Shown in pieces: positions 23,042 to 34,323 of a DNA stretch of 64,000 nucleotides (its first letter is position 1; every line of letters begins with the position of its first letter). The stretch comes from Dermacentor variabilis. Its lineage: Eukaryota > Arthropoda > Arachnida > Ixodida > Ixodidae. The notes below the pieces were generated by a model that saw only the letters and a list, made by a program, of their open reading frames with translations, had not been told where the DNA came from and ran no database searches. The position numbers and the translations under genes were made by a program. The stretch lies in contig NC_134569.1 of assembly GCF_050947875.1 (NCBI RefSeq), positions 34,408,777 to 34,472,776 on the forward strand, in the 5' to 3' direction.

Positions 23042-23100
23042 TCTTTTTGTTATTCAGGACGTTCATCAGCATCCGCACTCCTGCACACAACTGGGATGAA
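22879..23100. repeat. perfect 57-bp-arm hairpin around (TA)n
   Basis: The 57 bases 22,916-22,972 (ATCCCAGTTGTGTGCAGGAG ... AACAAAAAGAT) are the exact reverse complement of 23,041-23,097. Between them is a (TA)n tract bordered by TGTGTAT and ATACACA, which extends the pairing to about 180 bp with one mismatch. A second (CA)n(TA)n tract lies just left of the left arm (22,879-22,915). Perfect arms imply a recent origin. Confidence 0.95.
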
Positions 23101-23644
23101 GGTACACTTGACCCGCAATGTTCGCAGCAGTAAAAGAACACCATGAGATTAATAATAATGTCGGTGACCGAATAATCGATACATTCTCCGTGCTTGCAAT
23201 TCTCTGCCATATGTTTTGATATAAATTGCTGGCTTTTATAAGAACGGCCAGGTCAGAAAATTGAGAAACTTGGGAGAGTAACTCTGCAGAATATTACACA
23301 GATTTATATATATTCATATAGCGCCGAACGCGACCGGCAGACGTTTTTAACTGCAGGGTCCTACATTATACTCCATCATGTCGCCATTATAGCGTCTTTT
23401 CACGTCCTTTGTAGATCTATTATTTTTCACCTATTCCCATTATGTTAGTAGTGGGCCATGTCGCCTGCTGCAATGTTAATAATTTCATTGCTATATTCAA
23501 GGTATTCAAACATTGCCTGCGTCAACGAACGAAGCTTAGTGGCACAACTGCGTGCCTACCTATTTATTTCTTTTCCATGTGTCTGAGGTATGTTCTATGA
23601 TCATATGTGGGATGACGAAGATGCAGTTGAGGCATATGGTGTGA
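23101..23644. other. no gene recognised
   Basis: Unassigned, apart from a possible decayed upstream continuation of the RNase H remnant near 23,570-23,644. Confidence 0.4.
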
Positions 23645-23915
23645 CAGATCCGTCGGTTTAAATTAGACCATAGGCCAGCATCAGCTGCCGCAGAACTTGT
23701 TGCTATCCCGAGGGCACTTTGATTTCTCCCCGAGGAACCTCCTCGTACGTGTACGATCTTCTGCGATTCCAAGCCAGCTCTTCGAACTATAGTCTGTGTG
23801 CTCAGACGGGGACCGTATAATTAAACAGAGCATCCCGACCATGCAAATAGAGATGGCAACAAGTTGAATTTTCAGTGGATACCTGCTCACTATGGTGTGA
23901 GAGAGAATGAACCGA
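23645..23915 (+). pseudogene. LINE RNase H domain remnant (I-like)
   Basis: Shifting plus-strand frames read LDHRPASAAAELVAIPRAL, then EEPPRTCTIFCDSKPALRTI, and FQWIPAHYGVRENE. These follow the order of RNase H motifs in I-type LINEs: an AELxAI helix with the catalytic Glu, a FCDSKxAL strand with the catalytic Asp, and a W-x-P-x-H-x-G-x-x-x-N-E motif. Two in-frame stops interrupt it (after PRAL and after GPYN), and the first TDGS motif is not recognisable. The layout resembles the domain at 40,019-40,860, so the same or a sister family is likely. No flanking LINE sequence was recognised. Confidence 0.65.
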
Positions 23916-24811
23916 GAAACTTTGAAGCGAAAACTGCTTTAAATAATGATTTAAATAATAATAATAAGTACGCATTGTGTTCTCACAAATAGAAACAAAT
24001 GCCCTACTTCGTTGCGTAATGCGCAACTCTACGTCGGAACATTGCACCAAACTAGATCGACGACAGAAGCCAGTGCATAAATGGGACCCAGAGTGAAATT
24101 CCACATGCCTCACAAGCTCATAAGAAGCCAAACAAGAATGGTGGACCAGATTCACCATCATCACATTCATCACATTAATCAAGGGTTATAGACATCGGAT
24201 AGGCTAAATTGATATAGCCCAAACTGCGAATACTGTCACGTGCCAAAAGCACTTGATCACACACATTTTGCGTTTGTCCCGCGTACGCGCAAGAACGACA
24301 GGAAGTGGTTTCTTTAATTGCGAACGTCGATAAGAGGCCGCTATCACACGAGTTTCCTTTGAGTCCTTGGCCAAATTCAAACAGCGCCGCCCTGATAACA
24401 AGTGCCGCTATAGCCTTTCTACGAGCGACTGGGCTAGACGCGCTGCTTTCACGATGCCACACCGTGGTGACGTCGTATATACGCACCTCGTCCTCATGTC
24501 ATCATCATCGTTCTTCAGACCTTTTCCTACCCGTCTCTTTGCCCCAGTGTAGTGTAGCAGGCCAGAGCAAGGTATAGTTCACGCCTACGTCTCTGCTTTT
24601 CTGCAAATAAATTTTTCTCTTTCTCTCTCGAAGTATGTGGTAACTTACTAACCTTTTATTGCCAGTACTGACACTGATTGAGTGGAAACGTCTGCCTAAA
24701 AGGCCAAAGAACACGAATTATTCATATCATTACCGCTTAGGAGGCGTGAAGCTGGTCGTTTTAGTGGTTGTAAGGAACTTTGCTGCTGACGATTTCACAT
24801 TTGTGCGGCAT
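23916..24811. other. no gene recognised
   Basis: Unassigned. The short open frames on both strands have no domain signal. An AAATAAATTTTTC segment near 24,605 is the only poly(A)-like signal noted. Confidence 0.4.
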
Positions 24812-25225
24812 CCCCATTAGCATTCCTATGCCCAGTGTAGGACAAAGCCCTCTCGCAGACACCTTTAGTTATCCCTGTATTGCGTCATGTGATAATATCG
24901 CTGCTACGTCTAAGAATTTTCTAATCTCATGAAATTATCTAATCTTTGGCCCCCCCTAGACTGCACTTCCCTTCCATTGGCATCCTTTCTGCTATGCTAT
25001 TATACTACTCGTTACCTTCTGTGCGCATTACGTAACCTGCCGAAACCCACTTCTTTCTTTTAATTGCGATTATAACGTCAGCTAGCAGAATTTGAGCTGT
25101 AATCCACATTGTTTTCTTTCTGTATTTTAAAGTTACGCTAAATCCTTTTCCGCTCCATCGCTCATAGCGCAGGTTTAGCTTTTCCTCAAGTATTTTTCTT
25201 ATCCTCCAAGTTTTTATACTTATAT
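24812..25225 (-). mobile_element. RTE LINE 3' fragment
   Basis: Read on the minus strand, the segment contains GAGGAAAAGCTAAACCTGCG, GAGCGATGGAGCGGAAAAGG, ATGCCAATGGAAGGGAAGTG and finally GGCTTTGTCCTACACTGGGC with CATAGGAATGCTAATG. The same sequence of blocks occurs in the plus-strand RTE at 49,150-49,530 (AAGTTAAGGACTGCGCAAAG, GTGCCAAGGGAAGTG, GGCCTTCGTCCGGCAGAGGA). This is the end of the RT-domain ORF and the 3' tail. It is strongly diverged and 5' truncated. Confidence 0.7.
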
Positions 25226-28200
25226 TTTATAAGACAAATCAAATATAAAGCTCTCAAAATCAAATCAAGTGCTGCGGCAAAATTTTCATATTTTGTCGTT
25301 CTCGCCTAAAGATGATAAGCTCTTGGCACTCTTGAGTGCTTGTCATAACCTAGGTGCAAAAGTAAGCAACTAATGAACGACACTCTCGCTTAGATTTTTA
25401 CAAGTCGTGGCATTTTTTGTATCTCATATGAGATGGGTGCTTGTGTTGTGTCTTGTATTTTATCTAATATCCTAATAACACAAGGGCATGCAAAAAGAGC
25501 ACCATCGATTGAACAAGGGATGTTTCTTAAACCAACGTCTATGGTTTCCTGCGGCCACAGTTTGTTGTACTAGGCGCACTGAATTGACTCAACGCATTGT
25601 GCCGTCGCAACGTCCTTGAGGATTTCTACGGCACGACTTCATCCACAATTCTTCGGCGCTCCGGATATAAAGAAGGAAATGTATAATATCACTTTCCCCT
25701 TGTCCGGCTTATCTAAGGTACGCATATAAAACCGTGCTCCAGCCTATACAGCCAGCTCCTGCAAATCATGGCCTATAAAGATCGCCGCTAATGCTTCCCT
25801 TTTTTCCGCCGCGCTGCCAATGAGCACCTTTGGCGTAAACGCCATCAAACCAGTCAGGCCTGGTAATCCGTGGCGTGCCGAGAAAGCAAGTCCCCCTCCC
25901 CTTTCCTTTTTCTCCACCGCGCCATCAAACCCTTCCCCGGTGCGCAGAGCATCTCTTCCTGCGTCCTGCCTTTAGCGTTTGATGGAGGGCGAGCTTTCGC
26001 CCGATCCATTAAAACCTAGCTCGCCCGCCGTCAGATGTCGTATTCTGGCAGCCTTCTTCCTCGCCCACCCTTCTCCTTCTCTCGTACTGCCTCCCCTCTG
26101 TTGTTCAGACTTTCCCCCAACGCTTTTTCACCATTCTTCAGTCCTGAAGAGATCGCCTTCATAATCACTCGTTCCCTCGCTTTGTTCCTTTTTGCCAACC
26201 CTAAGCTTTACTTATAGCTTGGAGCACTAAGGTCCTTTCCTGCCTCGTCTATTCCCTCCTAGGCATCCTCCCTCCCCGACGCCTTCCCCGATTGGGCGAT
26301 CAAATGCACGCTCTACGGCGTACTTCCCTAAACAGGCACCCTTCAACTGCGCTGCGGAGCCAAAAGAATATAAACGCCCTCACCGTTGCGTGAAAGACAA
26401 AATGAAACGAAAACGAGATCGCGCGTTCCGGAAAGAAGGATAGCGGAAGGGTATTATTGTGGGCACCCGTTGCGCTGAATGATGGCTCGAATAATATTGG
26501 ACGGAAATTAGGACCGCTTCGCATCCATAATGCATGTAGGCTCTTCTCCATCCACGGAATTCCTATTGCCTTCCCCTCAACCTCCAAATAAGGGCCTCCC
26601 TCGCAGGCAGCAATCCCTTCTCAGGTGACGTGGGTTGTCGCGTAGAAACTTGATTGAAGAAAGTGTGGAGAAAAAAATGATCGAGCGCTCGCATCGCACT
26701 TCCTACTGCGGTGTCATGAGTTGTTGGCACAGTGGGATGTGATGTGTTTCGGAGTACTGAGTCAAAGGTCATTTTAGAAGGCCACTCTGGACAATGAGCT
26801 TAGGACTTATTGGGATGAGTGTTTATTGTTTTCGTTTGGAAAACATTGGACGTTTTCGCGGGCCACCCAGAGTGTTGATATAGCAGATTTTCTCCGAAAG
26901 AGAACGCCAGCTATTGAACCGTACTTTGTGAGAACGGAAATTTCTCATACTTTTTCTCTGAAGTCATAGTACTATCCATACATCTCACAAGAATATTATT
27001 TCGCCTGGCATTAGTTGCTTGTAAGCGTCATAGGGCTGCCTCAATGTGATTCACGTTTAACAAGTGCTCACTTGGCAGGACTGAAATGAAGCATCTCTAG
27101 TCACATTCGAGAGGTTAATGACCCTCCTCTACTTTGAGAGAGTAGGATAACCGGACATCCTATGCGAGATTTGGGCAAGAGTTTGATAATGAAGTGCCTT
27201 TCTATCTTATTAAAAGAAGGCTTTATAAAATGTTATAACTGTTTGTCCAGCCACGATCCGTACAATCACGTTCACTACCGTCCGCCTTTCTCAGTTATTG
27301 GCCAAATTATGCGGACAAACGAGTAACATTAGCGTCCATCTTTTAGGTACGGACTATGGTAGGCAATCTAAGGTAAAGGAGCTGTAGCCTAGTGCTATAA
27401 CTCGACAGATGCTCTCTGTGATGGTTAGTTTAGTTCAGGTTAAGAGGGAAAAGATAAGTTGTGCAGGTCACGGAGTAGTACAGATGATCAATAGTCACAC
27501 AGACTGCAGTTCTAATGGTTTGCAACCAGATGTTCGCAAAATAAGCGGAAATCACTCAGATTAGATCCGAAAATATATTTCTGCTTAATGTCTCAGACTC
27601 GCAAGAATTCTACTCAGCCAGGCTCACTCGGATTCACTAGAATCCAACTTAGCCAAACGCCTTATACTACAGACTCGCATTCCCTCTGGCTTTATCGTGA
27701 ATTGAACACGCCAAATATTAAAGGAAGTTCACACGACACTAATGTACTATGCTATACGCAAACGGATTACAAATTCCAAGCAGTTAGAAGAAATATGAAC
27801 AAGATTCAAGCGTAGGGGTAACATTCTTATTTTTAGTGCATCACAATGCCGAGTAAGAAACAAATCAGTAGGGCACGCGATCTTGCTAGTGCTGGAATTA
27901 TTTCGTTCAAGAATAAAATTTACTGAATGGATCATTAAAAAATGGAAATTCTGATTCGTGCGTGTGTTTCTGAGAACATGTAAGGGTGGGATTTTTACAG
28001 CTCAGATTAAAACTTTGTCTTCTCTTTCTGACAAGGTAGGGTATGAAGGGGTGCCTTGTAGATAGAAGAGAAGGCTGCTAGAATACTGCACAAAGAAAGG
28101 TTCTTAACGTAGCGCAAGTTTTCAACTACGATCTACGAGGGAACCGCAGAAGGTTCATCGCACTGTTTTACTTTCTCGGTCATCATACAACGCTCTAGGC

Positions 28201-28797
28201 ACTGAGAATTTCGTAAGTCCCGGTCAGTCCTCATAGTAAACAATGTCTTGTTGTGCCTATAGCATAAACTGTCATAAATGCAATGCGCAGGTACACTAGT
28301 GACACTGCATTGACATCCACATTTGCTGCCAGTAACCACGATAAACACGAGTGCCAAACTATGATGAAGGAAAAGGCTAGGAGCGAGCGTCACGAACCAC
28401 TTTGAAGCCTACCCAAAAACTGACAGACCCGGTAGCCAATAAGGGCTACCGTGCACAAACAGCTGTCTCGAAAATGCACAGGTGCCGTGAAGGGCATGAA
28501 GCGTGTCGCGCATGGTGCAGTGAAAATCAAGACTGAACAGATTCTTCCTGCATTACCATCGCTGTGATGCGGAAGTACGTAAAACTTTCGGGAGAGTGTT
28601 CTGGGATGAGATGGGACGGTAGGGTGGTTGCAAATAGTGCGCGGAGTTGCACGATAACTTGAACGCCGGTTGCGTACTCCAGTGCTGGCCTTTATTCTTT
28701 TCTTTAAAGAAAACGTCTCTGTTTCGTTTACTGTTCCCGGAGATATCACGGTTTAAAAATGTGGGTGGATCTCGAAGTTATCGTTGCCAAAAAATAT
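25226..28797. other. no gene recognised
   Basis: Unassigned 3.6 kb. A C/T-rich section spans about 25,850-26,300. A short degenerate series of CAGACTCGC / CACTCGGATTCAC-type steps near 27,590-27,690 may be the remains of a minisatellite. No coding domain was found. Confidence 0.4.
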
Positions 28798-28900
28798 TGA
28801 GTCATTCCACTGTGTGAAGGTAAATACCCAGCTAAGTTGTTTAGCATACCGCACAGAGGTGACAGAATTTTGAAGAAAGGTACGAACTCATTTACCGTAA
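28798..28900. repeat. second copy of the Helentron-like segment
   Basis: GAGTCATTCCACTGTGTGAA ... TGTTTAGCATACCGCACAGA ... AATTTTGAAGAAAGGTACGA ... ACTCATTTA aligns along about 95 bp with 11,298-11,393. The two copies share only this block, so it marks a common terminal or sub-terminal unit of the family. Confidence 0.7.
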
Positions 28901-29179
28901 TTTTTACAAACATTCGCGTGGACGACGGGACGTTTCGATGGGACCGCCACCATGGGAGAGCGGAAGGAAAAAAATGATATATGCAAGCGCTTAGAAGGCC
29001 TACAAAGACAGGGCGGTGCGAACAACATTGTACATGATTTTTCCTTATATGTGTGGTTTGTATTTACATACGTATACGTTGGTCTACGTATATAGGCTTC
29101 GATATGTGTAAATACATGTGTGAATATACTTGATTATGTATACTATGTATGTGTATATATATGCGTGCTTGAACTTGAA

Positions 29180-29275
29180 CTTTACTTGAACTAGTGTTAA
29201 TTCGAATCTTGTACCCACCCCTTATGTAATACCCCTGCAATCGGGGGTCCTTAAGGAAAATAAACTGAACTGAAC
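29180..29275 (+). mobile_element. CR1-like LINE 3' tail
   Basis: The stretch ACCCACCCCTTATGTAATAC is followed by a small hairpin, ACCCCTGCAATCGGGGGT, then CCTTAAGGAAAATAAA and a CTGAACTGAAC direct repeat. Minus-strand versions of this layout occur at 15,236-15,280 and 36,530-36,580 (CCTTACAGG, CATAAAGTAAGG). It therefore looks like the 3' end of a plus-strand CR1-type insertion; its 5' limit is uncertain. Confidence 0.5.
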
Positions 29276-29445
29276 GTAGACCTGGCCGATGCCAGTCAAA
29301 TTGTAGTATCTATTCTTATTAGCATAATATCTGATACGGGTTCTATTTAGACCCAAGATACTAAATTTATTTTTGCAAGTTGCTGGAGTGCTTGAAGCCT
29401 GCTTCACTTCTGCCGCAGCTCGGATCCACAGTTTTTGCACACGCA

Positions 29446-29500
29446 GAGGAAAAATGCACGAAGCCCAAGCCATAAACAGCTTCGCTGTAAAATTTAGGCA
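29446..29500. repeat. shared hairpin-bearing motif
   Basis: AAAAATGCACGAAGCCCAAG followed by CCATAAACAGCTTCGCTGTA repeats, with few changes, the sequence at 11,953-11,993 (AAAAATGCACGGAACCCTAG, CCATATACAGCTTCGCTGTA). The core CAGC-TTC-GCTG forms a small hairpin. It lies about 600 bp from the other shared Helentron-like block. Confidence 0.6.
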
Positions 29501-29750
29501 GTTCGACGCTCCTCCTACTCCCCTCACCGTGCACTATTGCCTGTGCTTTATTGTCGCCCCCAACTCACCCAGCGTCTTTCAGCCACGAAACTAGAGTCTA
29601 AATTGCCTCCTAACTTATTTCCTTTTTAAATGCAGAAGCATTTCTACGCTTACCCAACGAGGAAACCTGTCCGTCCATCCATCACGTAAGAAGAATGGCT
29701 ATAAGCAAATTAATGTACAAAACAAAAGAAATGCGAGAAGAAAAGCTTTT

Positions 29751-29825
29751 GTGGGGGTGAGTTTCAAACGTACGATCACACGCTCAGAAGACGGGTGTCG
29801 TATCCTCTGGTCTAAACACCCACGC
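29751..29825 (-). mobile_element. tRNA-like SINE head
   Basis: Read on the minus strand: a GTGGGTGTTTAGACCAGAGG A-box-like segment, CCGTCTTCTGAGCGTG where an anticodon arm would be, and GTACGTTTGAAACTCACCCC as a B box. Arrangement and length fit a tRNA head, but arms do not pair properly, so it is a SINE head or tRNA pseudogene. Confidence 0.5.
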
Positions 29826-31878
29826 TTACAAAAGGAAAATATATCTAAACCATAGGAATGTCTTGTGCCGGAGGTACCAAACAAATGTCAAAGCAAAACA
29901 GTTTCTGCGAAGGCTACGCTGAACTTTTTGGTGATAGTGGAATAAGGTTCATCTCTAAGACCACATGTAGAGTCCCCTCAGATCGTTGTAACCATCAGTA
30001 AAATTTTGCTTTTTCGAAATTTTAAAGCCGAACACGGGGGCCACATCCCCGATGCGTTTCGGCTATCGCGAGATGTTCCTTCAATTGGGGCGTTTTTCTT
30101 CACTGACCGAAATGCCGCCTATCTCCGAGGGCTTATGCGCTTCACGCCTTGCAACATAGACAGTTAAGCAATCAATAAGTTAATAAGGAGGGACGGGGGG
30201 TTATACGGTTCTTATCAAGGTTGCAATGATTCGATGATTAAATGTTGATTATATATCTCTCTTTCAGTCCCTTTTTCAAGTTCAATATTATTTGTTTGTC
30301 TTATTCGCATCACATTTCACACATTTCACACCTTGTTTTCTTTAGCATCGACACTTGGTTGACATTTTTTTTTTCACCAAGAAGCCAAGTGCGCCGATGC
30401 CGAAGATAACGCAGTCTATAGTGCAACGCCATTCATTTTCGATTACAGTGACTCTAATTACGCCCGTAACATTAATTTCACCTACTCTACGAGTAATTCT
30501 CACTGCTTGTGGCCACCAGCCACGCCAGCTTCAGATACCATTGCCTCACGTGAACCTTTGCTTAGTCAAACCGAACCTGCTCCATTTCTCGAAAGTGCGC
30601 CGTATGGAGGTTTTGCCTCGACACATCTATAATTACGGCAATGCATCCTTTAGAGGGTATAGTCCAGAGCAGTTATTTTTTTTTTGCCGCCTATTACGCC
30701 TGTATAGTTATTTTTACCTACTTTGCGACTAAGTCTCTATTCTCGCTTCTTTTTTTTTGATGCAAAGGGCACATGACCGGTGCATCGTTCCAGCCAAAGA
30801 ATGCGGACGATGGACCCTGATAGTTCCAGGAGCCGACAGTCCGAGCTTGTATGTGTAGCAACGTTCCACCAATTTTTAAACCTATTATACTGCGATTTAC
30901 TACAAGAAAGGTGCAGTAGTCACCTGGCCAACATGGCTACCAACGTACAGATAGAGAGGTATTGTGAACGGTTCGGACCTAGAAGAGGACTAGAATCGCG
31001 GCAAAAACAGGATCACCTTTGTGTTTAAGACAATCCGACAGAAAATAATAGAGAATAATGTGCAACCGACGGGTTATGCATTAGAAAAATGAAATCTTGT
31101 TTATTAATTCTTATTCACTGAAAAAGTGGAAAATTCAGGACATTTGACAGTTCAGCCTGCGTCAAGTCGGGATTCGGAACGTCTACTCAGTAGTCGGGAC
31201 TGTCCCGATAAAGTCAGTATTGTTGGAAAACCTAGCCTGGGCCCATTTTGCTGCACTCCACCACAGAAAGGCAAGGACGTACTTAAAAATAATAGAAGGA
31301 GGGAAGAAATGTTGACAATATCTCGCATACATTTGCACAAATGTTCATCGTTTAGTGAACCACAAGTGATCATCCTATCTCAAAAATTGCAACAACACTT
31401 TCCTGGGATTATACAACGGAGACTAGCGAGGCCACTGTCCCATAATCTGCGCAACTTTCAAAGTGTGTCACTCAGCTCACAAGTTTCCAAGAGAGCTCAG
31501 CAACACATTCAACACATCCTGTTACTGAGGGCAACATCGACCAATATCTGATGACTCTTTTCTCCAGCACTTTGTGATTGACAACTCTAGCAAGCCCAGT
31601 CGTGTGTTCTTCTCTGTGCACACTGTAGCGATAGCAACCGATAAAATATATCTCTATTTGTCTCCTGGCAGCCACAACAAGCCCATGTAAGGTTGTCAGC
31701 CATTCCGATGCAGCATGAATGGTCAATTGCGAAGGTGAAGTGAAGCCACAGGCAAAGCATGATTTTTCTTCTTATGCGGCACGTCCTCTGTCAGCATAGG
31801 GGGTCGCTTGCTAACACCACATGTAGCTAACCGATGTAATGCTGTTATCACTTTTATTGGAAAAAGGATAGTTTATTC
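29826..31878. other. no gene recognised
   Basis: Unassigned 2 kb with short overlapping open frames. The 125-codon frame at 30,355 and the 141-codon frame at 31,126 have no domain signal. Confidence 0.4.
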
Positions 31879-32116
31879 ATGAAGCCTCGAAGGAATGTAC
31901 ATATAGACTGCTACCATTCGCAATATGTGAATGATCGGCAAAAAACCTGGAGCATCATTTGCAATACCTTCAACACCAAAGCCACTCTAGCTATTGAATC
32001 CGTTTTTCGACGAGAGGATATTTCTCTCACAAAAGTAAAACCTGAAGCCAAGAGGCTTTGCAATGCACTCAGCCTCGGCAAACTAGCAGTCAGTCGAAAA
32101 ATTTGCAAAGCTAATT

Positions 32117-33000
32117 TTGGTCTTCCTTTTTACCGCTAAAGCTCACCAGAATGAATGTCCTCTACGAGTGATTGTAAGGAAAAAGGGGATTTGTCAGAAA
32201 TCTGTTGCCATATTACTGCAGAGTAAGCTTAACCTGCTAACCATTGACAACCCCTACCTGGTAAGAGACTCTGACGCCGTCATAAGGTTTTTAAAAGGAA
32301 ACAATAATGTTCTGAGGGCTTTTTCGATCGATGTAAAAGACCTGTATTATTCCCTCCCACATAATGAGATGCTAAGATGTGTAAAAGGACGCATACAACT
32401 TTGGATCGATAGCATTCGAAAACGAGACAGGAATGGCGGTTCCAGGGTTTTTAGAATTGTTGTCGTCTTATCTTAAATCTGCCTTTGTCTCTTGGGAGGA
32501 AAGCCAGTACAGTTAAAAAAGTAGAATATGCATACGTTTATGTCTTGCATCTCTCCTCAGCGATATTTACCGCGCATATAAAGACCGCAATATTCCAACT
32601 TTTCATATGACCCTGGTCGCAAAAGTGTGCAGATATGTAGACACTTTCTTAGTTCTCATTGAATGACCGGAGGAGGTGTTTGAGCAAGCTGCAGGAAAAA
32701 AGTTAGCTGTATTTAGCAAACGGCTGCATCCGTTAGAGCTGACACATGAGCTACCTGAAAATAACTGTTTAAGGTTTCTGGACGTCAATCTGTAGATGTT
32801 CAGTAGACATCTGTGCTGGTCGTTCGAAAAACTAATGAGCGGGAAACCGCTTTTCTCTTTCCAGTCAGCCCATTCGAAATTAGCCAAAACAGCGATCGGT
32901 AACCTGTGCCTTGTCAGTACCGTCAAAAGGGCATGTCCGCATTCTATGCAAAAAAGTTTTGATGCTCAGGTTCACCGCTTGTTGTCTGCCTGTACAGGAA
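32117..33000 (+). pseudogene. Penelope-like reverse transcriptase
   Basis: The first frame (32,117-32,476) reads FTAKAHQNECPLRVIVRKKG, QKSVAILLQSKL, DNPYLVRDSDAVIRFLK and AFSIDVKDLYYSLPHNEML. The last is RT motif A, with the catalytic Asp in SIDVKDLY. After a frame change, RYVDTFLVLIE near 32,630-32,660 occupies the position of catalytic motif C, where YVDD is expected, so the second aspartate is Thr. Then come LRFLDVNL and, after a stop, HLCWSFEKLMSGKPLFSFQS, AHSKLAKTAIGNLCL and CPHSMQKSFDAQVHRL, the usual C-terminal blocks. The frameshifts, stops and D-to-T change each make this copy non-functional. Confidence 0.85.
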
Positions 33001-33280
33001 GGTTCTAGTATCAGCTGTCGCGGAAAAGCTTTTTAAGCAAATCAAGCATGGCGAAGCTGATCAAGCAGTAGGTCTGCTAGTGGAAAAGGAAAAAAAACTT
33101 GCAGTACTTCCATATATACATGTGTCCCACAAGCTGAAGAAGGTACGGCAATGCGCTGGTGTTGCGGTCGTATTTTCCGCTCCAGGAAAACTAGCGAAGC
33201 TTTGCAAGTTTGCTTCACAAGCCAGAAGGGGCCATTGTACTGTGAAACACAGGAAGAGTTTAGTGCCCTGAATCACTAAT

Positions 33281-33463
33281 ATGGTGTATGTGATTCATCT
33301 CTCTTGTGGAAGAAAGTACGCGGGACAGACAGGAACGTGCTTAAATGAGCGTCTTAGGGAGTACCACAACAACGTGTACAACACGGTACCGGGCCCCGGG
33401 CGTAAGCCCTACGTTGAAACAAGCAAAGTGCTGGCTAAACATAGTTCACAGCTCACATGTTAA
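33281..33463 (+). pseudogene. Penelope-like GIY-YIG endonuclease fragment
   Basis: The frame begins MVYVIHLSCGRKYAGQTG and continues TCLNERLREYHNNV. In Penelope-like elements this domain nicks the target DNA; the standard motifs are GIY...YIGQTGR-LN-RL-EH. Here GIY is degenerate (YVI), YIG has become YAG, while GQTG, LNERL and the following histidine are kept. The frame then loses similarity, and a +1 frame carries on from 33,345. A Cys-rich start (LSCG) fits the family's CCHH-type Zn region. It is about 100-120 bp from the RT linker block, as expected. Confidence 0.8.
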
Positions 33464-34011
33464 ATCACTGAGGCAGATTTCATTAGGAAGTTTGATAGCT
33501 CGTGCGTCAGTTCTCCTTCGATTGGACTTTCATCTCTGGAAATGGCGTATCTTAACAAGGTTTGAATGGCAAGCATTCCGAGTGCTCTCTAGGTACGTGA
33601 CTATGATTATCAGCATTGCAAATGATGTTCCAGGTGTTTTGCCGATCACTCACATATTGTGCATATTAGCACGTAGTTATATATTCATTCCTTCATGGCT
33701 TCATGAATAAACTGTTGTAAGTCAGCGCTGTACGCGTGTCGATCTATCGTGTCCTTGTTTTTTTTTTTTGCGTAGTGTCCTTTTTCTACTGAATCACCAA
33801 CAAGCCCAAGCTTCCGCGCTATATTGCTTTTAGCTTTGCAACTGTACCACACACGCGCCTTACTTTGGTATTGTTTTTTGCATGAAAAAAAAAACGCCAT
33901 TACTCGATCATGGCTGTATCGCCTGCACACATGGCGTGTTTGTTGCACCCCACACGGCGCATTCGGAGCTAATTTAGCCTTTCTCTAGGCTTTCAGAGAG
34001 ATATAAGTCTG

Positions 34012-34323
34012 GGCGCTATAACGTAAAACTATTTCAAACTTGTCTATTCCAATTCTGCAATCAGCCCTCCGTGATTTGTCAAAATCTTTTTTGGACTACC
34101 CCACTACAGCTGTCTGTCATGCGACATCACTAAAACCCCGGTATGTCCCCATCGGATATGATGCGTATACACTGATTAAGCATGATTATGTACTGATTAT
34201 GCATGATTTGACGGAACAAGACAGATAGTTATTTATGATTCATACACAGCTTCGCTGGTCATCCTTCTTCACCGAGTGGGAGGGCACTGACTTTCCTGGA
34301 ATAGTTTTACGTTGTAGGACCCC
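34012..34323. mobile_element. short TIR element, family of 36,705
   Basis: The left end reads GGCGCTATAACGTAAAACTA and the right end on the other strand GGTCCTACAACGTAAAACTA, each continuing TTCCA/TTTCA. The interior (TCTATTCCAATTCTGC, CAGCCCTCCGTGATT, TGTCTGTCATGCGAC, GCATGATTTGACGG) matches the left part of the larger copy at 36,705-37,686. At about 312 bp with no ORF, it is an internally deleted or MITE version. Confidence 0.75.

Larger units (their letters stand above)
31880..33770 (+). mobile_element. Penelope-like retroelement, degenerate
   Basis: A reverse transcriptase of Penelope type and a GIY-YIG endonuclease lie in the correct order on the plus strand, connected by the linker typical of the family (VAVVFSAPGKLAKLCKF, near 33,165-33,220). 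The reading frame changes several times and contains stops, so it is inactive. Sequence after about 33,700 (AATAAACTG, CAGCGCTGTACGCG and a T-rich run) looks like the family's 3' end. The 5' limit is uncertain and the first 230 bp are unassigned. Penelope-like elements are neither LINE nor LTR elements and are common in chelicerates. Confidence 0.85.

Noticed and set aside
22848..23210. Tyr-Ile repeat protein frames at 22.9 kb (and at 61.6 kb)
   Set aside because: They encode (AT)n and (AC)n microsatellites only.
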